Assembly (NCBI GenBank): GCA_964472545.1
Contig: CAYYNP010000116.1
Coordinates: 1 to 27,191, forward strand
Source: CAYYNP01 sp964472545
Lineage (GTDB): Bacteria > Planctomycetota > Planctomycetia > Pirellulales > Thermoguttaceae
Direction of reading: 5' to 3'
DNA length: 27,191 nucleotides
Every line of letters begins with the position of its first letter. The first letter of the stretch is position 1. This document shows positions 20,667 through 27,191 of the stretch, one piece after another. The notes below the pieces were generated by a model. It was not told where the DNA came from and did not search any database. It saw nothing but the letters and a program-made list of their open reading frames with translations. Both the position numbers and the translations under genes were made by a program.

Positions 20667-23480
20667 TTACTTGTCGTCCGCGGGCAACAGGTAGTAGTAC
20701 ACTATTCCGCTGTATCGGCCGACCATGTCGTGGTTGCCGTTGCCGTGTTCCCATGTCAGTCGCAGCGACTTCTGGAACGGATATGCGGCAGGCAGGTGGA
20801 ATCGGTAACAGACGCCGGTATCGGTGCGCTGCCCGCGCTTCGACGGCGGGTCGAAGGGAACCCGCACACCGTGTAGAGGCAGTGCCTGCAGATCGCCCAA
20901 CCCCCAAGCAAAGTTGAAGAAGTCTTCCGTACCGGTGCCGAGGATCGAGGGCGTGGTTTCGCCGTCGATGTACCAACTGTCGTCACTTTCGACGTCGCCG
21001 TTACGATCGGCCAACACGCCCACTACGTGTCCGCGGCCTCGGGCGTCGAGCAGCAACAGGTTCTTCCTTCGCGGTGCATTTGATATGTCGTACCGTTCGG
21101 CGTGAAAGAAACCGTCGTCCGGTTGCGGTGGCGCGGGGTCCCACTCGAATCGCGCTTCGACCGAGACCTTCGCGCCGACGGGATTTGTCAGGCGAACCAC
21201 GATCTTCGCGTGGCGGCGAAACGGCATCGGCAAACGGCAATAGTATTCGCCGTCGACGCAACCCAACCACAGCCCGCGGACGTTGATCGACGAGTCCGGC
21301 GCGGCGAAAAAGGCGCCTGCGGGAACCGAGACCTGCGTGTGCTCGGCTTTGTCCCACGTCATTTCGATCCGAAGCGCTTCGGCAAGACGCTTGCGTGCTT
21401 CGGGCGCATCGTCACCGGTCTTGACCCTCAACCGTATCTCTCGTAGCGTTCTGGGGCCGGCTTGATCCAACAAGACGGCCTGCCGCGCATCGCCAAGTTC
21501 AGCATGCACGGCGTGGTGCTTGTTAGCCGTTTGGCCGGCGGCTATCCACGGCGGGTTGCCGGCAGCGCGCCACATTGTCTGAACCTCGGCCAATGCCCTC
21601 GTTTCCTCTTCGTCGAATTCCCAACCGAACGGTTTCACCGGCACGTCGGGCGGACAAATGCGATACGTCAGTTGATAGAAGAAGATGAAGTGAGAGCGTT
21701 TCTTGCCATCCCGGTCGCGCCAGCCAAGGTGCTCGGGATCGCGCGGCACGGCAACCATCTTGCACGACTTACAAAACCCGATCGGTACGTACGAGTAACT
21801 TGATTGGCGATGCTCGAACCCGCAGCGCCCCACCAGCGGTGCGACAAACGGCTTCCGCTTACCGTCGAACAGGTCGTTAAGGTCCATTTGGATGACGGGT
21901 TCGGCCTGCCCGTCGAGGTACACTAACAGATCGATGTCGGCCTCCCGTGGCCGGCCCTTCTTGTAGACGCACCAGAACCGATCGATGCATCCGGCTCCCT
22001 GGACGTCCATCAACACGTAATGCCCCTCGGGTTCTTCGCGAACGAAATTACCGTAGTCTTCGAAGCGGTCGACCAACCCGGAACTGGCCTGGAAAGTCCG
22101 CCACGGCTTGACGCGCGGGATTGAGTGAGGGTCGAGCAGCTCGTGCAGCGAACCGACTGGAACGGCTGTTCCGCGCGTCTTCTCTGCCCGCTGCACCTGC
22201 TCCAGCCAGCCCTCGATGGTGAACTCGGGTGAGCCGACTTCTTCGTTCTTTAGCACCCGTAGTTTCTCGGGCGGCAGGTGGCGAACGTCCAGCCCGGCCA
22301 TCGTCGCTCCCGTGAGGTGCAGCGGCGTGCCGTAGAGACGCTCGAACTGCACATTGTTCGTCGCCGCCCACTTGCCGAAGTTGACGCGGGGCAACTGCCG
22401 CGCCTTCTCCGGGGGCCAGCCTGGCGGATTCAACCGCTCGACCAGCCACGCCAGCACATCGGGGTGGGCTGGATAGGGACGGTGTCCGCCACCCGGCTCA
22501 TGCCGGGTCGCAATTCCCTTCCGATCGCCCAGCGCCGCATAAACGCCGCCGGCTTTGGCCACTGCGGCGTCCGTGCCTCGCCATGCGTCGCCCTTGCCCT
22601 CACGGTCGATGATCACGTCGGCATCGCCGTTGGCCACGAGGATCGAGCAATAAGGGGCAGCCAGCGCGAGGTATTCGTGCCACTCGAGGATGCGGCGCAT
22701 CTGTTCGTTGGGGATACGGGTGCAGAACTTGCCCCACTTCTCGACCGCCGGAGCAAACGCCCAGCCGCTGACGATGGCACAGCGGAGCCGCGTGTCAAGC
22801 ACGGCCATCCAACCGGCCTTGGCACCTCCCAGCGAGTTGCCCGCCACGCCGATCCGTTTCGGATCCACATCCTCGCGCGTGAGCAGGAAGTCGACGCCGC
22901 GCATCGTGTCGAAGACCAGCTTGCCCATGATCGGGCGGCTGGCGTTCCAGGCGGCCTCGTGTACCGGTTTCGGATCGTGGGCCCGGGTGCCCCGGCGAAG
23001 TTCCTTGTGCCGCTCCTCCTCGCCGATCGGATCGATCGCCAGGCAGATCACGTTCATCTTCGCCAACACCTGTCCGATGTACTGATACGACGGATGGCTC
23101 TTGCTGGCGCCGTGGCCGTAGGTCAACACGACCGCCGGCAGTCGTCCCGCCGGCGGTTCTTTCGGCCGATACAATACGGCCGGCGCCTTCGAGCCGGGCT
23201 CCATCGTCAACACCCACTTCTCGATCACCACGCTGTCGACTTCAAGCTGCCCACGAGCCTCGGGGGCGATTGCGACTCTTGTCGTAGGGATGCCAAGCAG
23301 CCCGTTCAGGCGGCTGCGCGCCTCGGTTTGCCATTCGACGAAGGCGGCACGATCGCTGGTCGGATCGGGCATGGGCAGGCGCTCGCCCTGGCCCGCGGCG
23401 GGACGAGCGGCCGCGGCGGTCAGGGCAACGAGGGCACAAACGCGAAACTGGCGGATCGTGCCATGCAACAGCGCGCGCAT
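20667..23480 (-). CDS. alpha/beta-hydrolase esterase fused to GH172 (DUF2961) domain
   Basis: The 937-residue product has a signal peptide (1-30). Residues about 50-350 form an alpha/beta hydrolase of acetyl xylan esterase type: VVLTYGHGASKSHPSY (117-132), nucleophile elbow GVAGNSLGGAKAG (Ser216), acid ANGDADV (Asp286 or 288) and GGGHRPYPAHPD (His333). Residues about 455-935 match DUF2961, now family GH172, which includes difructose-anhydride and D-arabinofuranan hydrolases: DRFEDYGNFVREEPEGHYVL, DDSWYIDGETTPSILGTGTEDFFNFAWG (split around Glu841 and Glu852) and GVCYRFHLPAAYPF. The frame is open throughout, so the fusion is real unless the assembly is wrong. It could remove acyl groups and furanosyl ends from one glycan. 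GGAG lies 7-8 nt before the ATG. Confidence 0.78.
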   Translation of the reverse strand: MRALLHGTIRQFRVCALVALTAAAARPAAGQGERLPMPDPTSDRAAFVEWQTEARSRLNGLLGIPTTRVAIAPEARGQLEVDSVVIEKWVLTMEPGSKAPAVLYRPKEPPAGRLPAVVLTYGHGASKSHPSYQYIGQVLAKMNVICLAIDPIGEEERHKELRRGTRAHDPKPVHEAAWNASRPIMGKLVFDTMRGVDFLLTREDVDPKRIGVAGNSLGGAKAGWMAVLDTRLRCAIVSGWAFAPAVEKWGKFCTRIPNEQMRRILEWHEYLALAAPYCSILVANGDADVIIDREGKGDAWRGTDAAVAKAGGVYAALGDRKGIATRHEPGGGHRPYPAHPDVLAWLVERLNPPGWPPEKARQLPRVNFGKWAATNNVQFERLYGTPLHLTGATMAGLDVRHLPPEKLRVLKNEEVGSPEFTIEGWLEQVQRAEKTRGTAVPVGSLHELLDPHSIPRVKPWRTFQASSGLVDRFEDYGNFVREEPEGHYVLMDVQGAGCIDRFWCVYKKGRPREADIDLLVYLDGQAEPVIQMDLNDLFDGKRKPFVAPLVGRCGFEHRQSSYSYVPIGFCKSCKMVAVPRDPEHLGWRDRDGKKRSHFIFFYQLTYRICPPDVPVKPFGWEFDEEETRALAEVQTMWRAAGNPPWIAAGQTANKHHAVHAELGDARQAVLLDQAGPRTLREIRLRVKTGDDAPEARKRLAEALRIEMTWDKAEHTQVSVPAGAFFAAPDSSINVRGLWLGCVDGEYYCRLPMPFRRHAKIVVRLTNPVGAKVSVEARFEWDPAPPQPDDGFFHAERYDISNAPRRKNLLLLDARGRGHVVGVLADRNGDVESDDSWYIDGETTPSILGTGTEDFFNFAWGLGDLQALPLHGVRVPFDPPSKRGQRTDTGVCYRFHLPAAYPFQKSLRLTWEHGNGNHDMVGRYSGIVYYYLLPADDK

Positions 23481-23494
23481 GTTCGACTCCGTGG

Positions 23495-23578
23495 CTATCG
23501 TTCGGTCCAGACCAGGCCCAACTCGAGTTCCGGCTTGCTCTTGGCCGCCCAGAGGTTCAGCAGTCCGTTGTCACTCAT
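23495..23578 (-). CDS. 27-codon mini-ORF between sialidase 2 and the esterase-GH172 gene
   Basis: An ATG overlapping the sialidase TGA (TGATG) opens a 27-residue frame, MSDNGLLNLWAAKSKPELEL and seven more, ending in a TAG 14 nt before the next start. It could be a coupled leader or the leftover end of a deleted gene. Protein-like composition and the coupled start favour recent coding use, but a function is not known. Confidence 0.4.
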   Translation of the reverse strand: MSDNGLLNLWAAKSKPELELGLVWTER

Positions 23579-25449
23579 CACTTCGCAGGTTCCACGGGTG
23601 GGGTTGCGGGCGGGGCGGGTAGAACCGTGAAGCCGAGGTCTTGCTTGCCGTCCTTCTCGAACAAGTACGCAATCTTCCCATTCGGCAGCACAGTCAAGTC
23701 GCTATAGCCGCTGCCGCCTCCGTAAACCTGCTGCTTCCACGGCCAGGTCTTTCCATCATCGTAGCTGGCCCAAAGTGTTGCTTGAAAGCGACCAGTCGGC
23801 AGTCCCGGTCCGGCGTAGAGGATGACGGCCGGTTTGCCGTCTTTCGGTGGTGTGAGTTGCACGGTTCCACCTTGGCAGCTCGGGCACGGCAACTCGGGAA
23901 TGAACCGTGAGGTCCCCTCCCTGTATTTTGCGCCGCCGTCGGTGAGCACCGCCATCCCGCGATTCGGCCTTCTCGCGCCTCTTCCGCCGGGCGAACGCAT
24001 ATTGAGCATGATATCGCCGCCTGAAAGCTCCACGCAGGTTGCTTCGTTGTACGGCCCGTTCGGCGAGTGCGCGCCGACCGTCCACGTCTTCCCTTGATCG
24101 TCGCTGTAGACCACGTATCCGGTACCTTCACCGTAACACGGCGCTATCAGACGACCCTTGTGCTTGCCCTGTGTCAACTGGATTCCGTGGCCCGGACCGC
24201 TGAGCATCCAGCCGAAACCACTCGGCAGCCATTCAGCCATTCGAATCATTCTCGCGTCGGACCATGTTTTGCCGTCGTCGTCGCTGTGGACGATCATAAC
24301 CCTCTGATCTCCCGAATGCACGTGGCCTGCGGGGCAGCAGTGCCCGATCAGGAATATGCGGCCGGTCTCGCCGTCGACGATCGGCACGGGATTGCCGATC
24401 TTGTTCTCCGGGAATCCCCCGCTGGTCGTGTCGATTTCCGGGCCCCAGGTTCTACCGTTGTCTTCGCTACGACGCGCCACCAGGCGGATATGGCCCCAAT
24501 CAAAGCCGCTGGCCCGGGCTTCGGCGAAGGCCAGGATGGTGCCCTTGTTAGTCACGACAAGGGCGGGAATCCGGTAGACGGCTGCCTTGCCGGGGGCGTA
24601 GCCGCGACCTTCGATTCGGGGGACGTGGTACTTGTTGGCGGCCTGGCGCGAAACGGTCTCTTGTGGCTTGCCGGAGCCGTCGAAGATGACCTCGATCGGA
24701 GCGGCCGACTTGAAATCGGTTGTCAGCTTATCACCGAACCTCTCGGCGGTGAGTCTTATCGAAGCAAGGTTCGGGAAGCTCTCCATCGGGCGCATGGTGA
24801 AGATCAGGTTTGCATCGGCGCCAATCGTCTGCTCCGTGATTTTCTTGCCGTCAACGTAGAACGAAAGAACTTCGCCCACGCGTTTGGCCGACAGGGTGTG
24901 CAGCTTGCCGTCGCCCAGGTTGACCGGTGAAGGACCGGCAAAATCCTCAAGCGGCAGAGGTCCTTTGTATTCATTCGCGGTCAGCTTTTTGCCCTTGTCT
25001 GCAAACCCGAACTGCCCCCGGTCCGCCAACAGGATCCTCGGTCCGCGTCCGCCTCCCCTGTTTCCATAATGTGCGGGATTACACGAGAACACCACTTCGA
25101 ATTCGCAATCTCCCAAAGCCGACTTCACGGCGGGAAAAACCTTCAGGTTCTTGTCCCGACGGTCGAGCACGAACAGCCCGTCGACTGTCTGACCTTTCCG
25201 CTGCGTCCAACCGGTCCAGAACGGATTGGCCTCGGCATCCATTTCGGTTTGCTGGATGTTGCTTTCAATTGGCTTACCATTGCGAACCAGATACATCTCT
25301 TCAGCGTTTGCGGGTGCCGCCGCGAGGCACAGGCACGCAACCAGCACCGCGGCCGTGCGGATGACCAAAGTGATCGCGGTGTTGTCGGATTGAACAGTCG
25401 ATTTGGAGTTGTTCATCTTCCACAGTCCTCTGGAAGCTCCGAATAGCAT
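23578..25449 (-). CDS. secreted sialidase-like enzyme (GH33 type), copy 2
   Basis: The 623-residue product is a paralogue of copy 1; both share the N-terminal beta-sandwich (GDCEFEVVFSC, KLTTDFKSAAPIEVI) and end in PAPPATPP. The signal peptide is long, with its core at about 33-48 and cleavage near ANA-E. An alternative ATG 11 codons downstream (25416) is also plausible. The propeller has YRIPALVV (Arg293), Asp boxes SEDNGRTW, SDDDGKTW, SDDQGKTW and SYDDGKTW (328, 389, 449 and 562), NEATCVEL (Glu469), LNMR (Arg485) and GGSGYSDL (Tyr582). Here the acid/base region reads SGFDWGHIR instead of the usual D-x-GD-x-D pattern. It is the first gene of the operon. Specificity for sialic or related ulosonic acid is likely but not proven. 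Confidence 0.78.
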   Translation of the reverse strand: MLFGASRGLWKMNNSKSTVQSDNTAITLVIRTAAVLVACLCLAAAPANAEEMYLVRNGKPIESNIQQTEMDAEANPFWTGWTQRKGQTVDGLFVLDRRDKNLKVFPAVKSALGDCEFEVVFSCNPAHYGNRGGGRGPRILLADRGQFGFADKGKKLTANEYKGPLPLEDFAGPSPVNLGDGKLHTLSAKRVGEVLSFYVDGKKITEQTIGADANLIFTMRPMESFPNLASIRLTAERFGDKLTTDFKSAAPIEVIFDGSGKPQETVSRQAANKYHVPRIEGRGYAPGKAAVYRIPALVVTNKGTILAFAEARASGFDWGHIRLVARRSEDNGRTWGPEIDTTSGGFPENKIGNPVPIVDGETGRIFLIGHCCPAGHVHSGDQRVMIVHSDDDGKTWSDARMIRMAEWLPSGFGWMLSGPGHGIQLTQGKHKGRLIAPCYGEGTGYVVYSDDQGKTWTVGAHSPNGPYNEATCVELSGGDIMLNMRSPGGRGARRPNRGMAVLTDGGAKYREGTSRFIPELPCPSCQGGTVQLTPPKDGKPAVILYAGPGLPTGRFQATLWASYDDGKTWPWKQQVYGGGSGYSDLTVLPNGKIAYLFEKDGKQDLGFTVLPAPPATPPVEPAK

Positions 25450-25494
25450 GGTTGAATCCTTCTCGAAGAATAGCAGCGGGATGGAACTGGTAAG

Positions 25495-25500
25495 AGTATA
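25495..25500 (-). promoter_or_regulatory. candidate -10 box for the carbohydrate operon
   Basis: TATACT on the minus strand lies about 45 nt before the sialidase ATG at 25449. No clear -35 box is found 16-18 nt upstream, so an activator or another sigma factor may be needed. Confidence 0.3.
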
Positions 25501-26130
25501 CGCAGCAGGAGCTGTCGACCTCTCGGCAGCCTACCGTGCAGCCTACGCCATTGTCGACACAGGTCACTGTCTGTCAATCGTTGCGATCGGCTGGCGCCGC
25601 GATGTACCGGCTGCCCTGGCGGGCACACGATGCGTAGGTCCGACGCAGTTCTGTACCGCGTGCAACCTGCTCTGGGTGGCGCACACGTCAAGCACAAGGC
25701 CGCGCTGCCGGACCAAGCCAGAAAACCTTCCATTCTCGGGCCCAGAATCCTCCCCGATCGGGCTCAACTGACTTGGCCCGTAGTCCAGCGGTCAAATCCC
25801 CCCACCAGAGACATCAGAAGCGTGCCCGGCTGATTCCGATATTTCGGTGGTTTGGTGGGACAACCTCCACCGATCCGAGAGGGCCGTTTCCTGTGGCGGT
25901 CGTGAACACCCAGGCGCGCTCGGAGCATGCTCGAAAGCGCGTCGGCGGGGGCGACCTCCGCGCGAAACGAACAAACGCCAAGGTCAGGTCTCCGGTCGTG
26001 CATGCGCTGCGACACCGACTAGGGACGATCCTTCTTCTTATCTTGCTCGGCTCGTCGGCGCCGGACCAGGAGTCCGCCCGCGTAGTTGACAATCTCTCCC
26101 GCGGTCTTCAACTCCTTGAATAACGCGCCC
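25501..26130. other. gap between the operon and a sulfatase remnant
   Basis: About 630 bases hold no convincing gene. A perfect 7-bp stem, TCGGTGG/CCACCGA, lies at 25844-25850 and 25867-25873. The sequence may include decayed parts of the sulfatase gene whose end follows, but no upstream sulfatase motif (for example C-x-P-x-R) was recognised on either strand. Confidence 0.4.
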
Positions 26131-26418
26131 GATGACAACAGGGCGAAGGAGACCTTCCAGCTCTACGATTTGAAGGCCGATCTGACGGAATCGCAGAACC
26201 TCATCGACACCGAGCCGGAGACGGCCGAACAACTTGTTCGCAAGCTGGCGGTTTCCATAGAGAAGAGCGACCAGGGGTTGGATTATCCCGAAGGCAGCGT
26301 GGTTGGCGTCGACCCGGGTCGCCGCTTCTGGGCGGAAGATCCTGCCTACCGACAACATCTCGAATTGCTGCTGAAGCGGCCGGAGTACGCGGGGCAAAAG
26401 AAACATGTGAAGAAGTGA
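26131..26418 (+). pseudogene. C-terminal remnant of a sulfatase
   Basis: About 95 residues beginning DNRAKETFQLYDLKADLTES and running through PGRRFWAEDPAYRQHLELLL match the usual C-terminal end of planctomycete sulfatases (the F/W-x-LYDL...DPxExxNL-like block). The catalytic N-terminal domain is missing and the open frame begins at a non-start codon. It is the only plus-strand gene piece to the right of 12.5 kb. It indicates that a sulfatase once stood beside the carbohydrate operon. Confidence 0.65.
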
Positions 26419-26490
26419 GTCGGCGGTCAATGCGGAATGCTCCTTCCGAAGACGTCGTCTCTATCAACATGCGAACCTGCGACCGGCGGG

Positions 26491-26531
26491 CACCCACACG
26501 TCCAGGCCCCAGGGGAAACGTGCCTTGGGTG
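26491..26531. terminator. hairpin between convergent sulfatase remnant and propeller gene
   Basis: CACCCA (26491-26496) pairs with TGGGTG (26526-26531), CACGT with ACGTG (26497-26501, 26518-26522), and CCCC with GGGG inside. The interrupted stem lies between two converging reading frames and could end transcription from both sides. Confidence 0.4.
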
Positions 26532-26546
26532 GGGGCGACACCTCCA

Positions 26547-27191
26547 TTACTTCCCTGCAAACCGACGAAGGCTGCCGTCCTCGAATGCGACATATAGCGA
26601 GCCGCCGGCAGCGGACATACCGTCGTACGCAGGAACGGCCGGAAGGTCCATCATGGCTTGCTGTTTGCCGTCGGTTTTCGAGCAGGCCACCAGTTTGGCG
26701 CCCTTGCGGCCCTCATACCCACCCCAGGGGTCCTTGCGATCGACCACATCCACGGGACCGGCTGCGAACAGCATGTCACCCGCCGCTACCAGGCTGGTCA
26801 CCCGGATAGGCATCTGCGTTGACCACTTCTGTGCAGTGCCGTCGACAGTCTTCGCCGCCAGCGACACACTGCCTTGTCCGGGCTCGAACGGCGCCGAGTG
26901 CCTGAAGTGAGCGAAAATCTGCACGTGGTAGATATTGTCGCTGTCGCCCACCATGGCCTGTCCATGCACGCCGTTCATCAAGAACCCTTCGCGATGATTC
27001 CAGGTCGGCTCCAGCATGCCGTCTGAAGCCATCAGCACGTTCTTGTGGTCCATGCTCGTAACAGGAGTTCCCGGCCCGCCCTTCTGCGGCGTGCTGTCCC
27101 GCACCACATGGAAGCCGCGCGGTGTGAGTTGTATCTGGCTGGTCCTCATGTAGATGTGCTCACCGTGGCTAACCAGCAGATCCGACAGCAT
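26547..27191 (-). CDS. PQQ-type beta-propeller protein, C-terminal part
   Basis: At least 214 residues are visible; the gene runs past the right edge of the window. Repeated blade-like segments (NVLMASDGMLEP, TSLVAAGDMLFAAG, KLVACSKTDGKQQAMMDLPA, GSLYVAFEDGSLRRFAGK) are typical of PQQ-like repeat proteins of planctomycetes, and the last, ending RFAGK, closes the propeller. The N-terminal part and any signal peptide are outside the window. Whether it is an enzyme or a binding protein cannot be decided. It is co-oriented with the carbohydrate operon but separated from it by more than 1 kb. Confidence 0.65.
   Translation of the reverse strand: MLSDLLVSHGEHIYMRTSQIQLTPRGFHVVRDSTPQKGGPGTPVTSMDHKNVLMASDGMLEPTWNHREGFLMNGVHGQAMVGDSDNIYHVQIFAHFRHSAPFEPGQGSVSLAAKTVDGTAQKWSTQMPIRVTSLVAAGDMLFAAGPVDVVDRKDPWGGYEGRKGAKLVACSKTDGKQQAMMDLPAVPAYDGMSAAGGSLYVAFEDGSLRRFAGK

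Noticed and set aside
19055..20917. Long plus-strand open frame opposite sialidase copy 1
   Set aside because: It is the antisense of a gene with clear Asp boxes and a signal peptide, and shows no motifs of its own.
25770..25800. tRNA-like string (CCCGTAGTCCAGCGGTCAAATCC)
   Set aside because: It recalls a tRNA D- or T-arm, but no cloverleaf with acceptor and anticodon stems could be built around it.
26086..26130. Extended start of the sulfatase fragment, with a TTGACA at 26086
   Set aside because: The frame begins with TTG without a ribosome site and no -10 box is placed correctly, so neither a real gene start nor a promoter is supported.

Overview
The window looks like the chromosome of a high-GC planctomycete, most likely of the Pirellulales. 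Three things point there: a secreted subtilisin that begins with an EPRLL (LEPR-type) N-terminal motif, a polysaccharide-degradation cluster with sialidases, GH43 enzymes, a GH172/DUF2961 protein and a sulfatase remnant, and many intergenic palindromes. No rRNA, tRNA or CRISPR array was seen. The taxonomic placement is an inference from gene content.

Region 1 (about 1-7700, all minus strand) is a phage-like cassette. In order of transcription it holds an Ea22-like accessory protein, an HTH/zinc-ribbon protein, a secreted trypsin-like protease with a membrane anchor, an ATGA-coupled 83-residue membrane protein, a ParB-like protein, a soluble ABC ATPase fused to a Mom-like GNAT acyltransferase, and small and large terminase subunits. 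Portal and capsid genes are not in the window and may lie to the left. The ParB / ABC-GNAT / terminase neighbourhood is the best candidate for an undescribed system: a DNA-modification or DNA-marking device tied to packaging. The gaps between these genes hold long inverted repeats, a G-rich tandem repeat and AT-rich repeats that run into coding sequence.

Region 2 (7756-12242) holds a membrane-anchored DNase-I-fold protein with altered active-site residues, a MoaB/MogA protein, and, divergently on the plus strand, two tandem paralogous HEAT-like secreted proteins behind a good sigma70-like promoter. A three-hairpin cruciform sits between moaB and the DNase-like gene.

Region 3 (12508-15429, minus) is one large secreted subtilase with 47-residue repeats at its C-terminus. 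It is followed by a 735-nt gap without a convincing gene.

Region 4 (16165-25449, minus) is a tight carbohydrate operon: sialidase-like, esterase-GH172 fusion, second sialidase-like, GH43 with a C-terminal jelly roll, and GH43 exo-beta-1,3-galactanase-like. The last two junctions are ATGA overlaps. All members carry signal peptides, so the operon probably strips a branched, acidic, galactan- or arabinan-containing glycan outside the cytoplasm. Upstream lie a sulfatase C-terminal remnant (plus strand) and the C-terminal part of a PQQ-type beta-propeller protein cut by the window edge.
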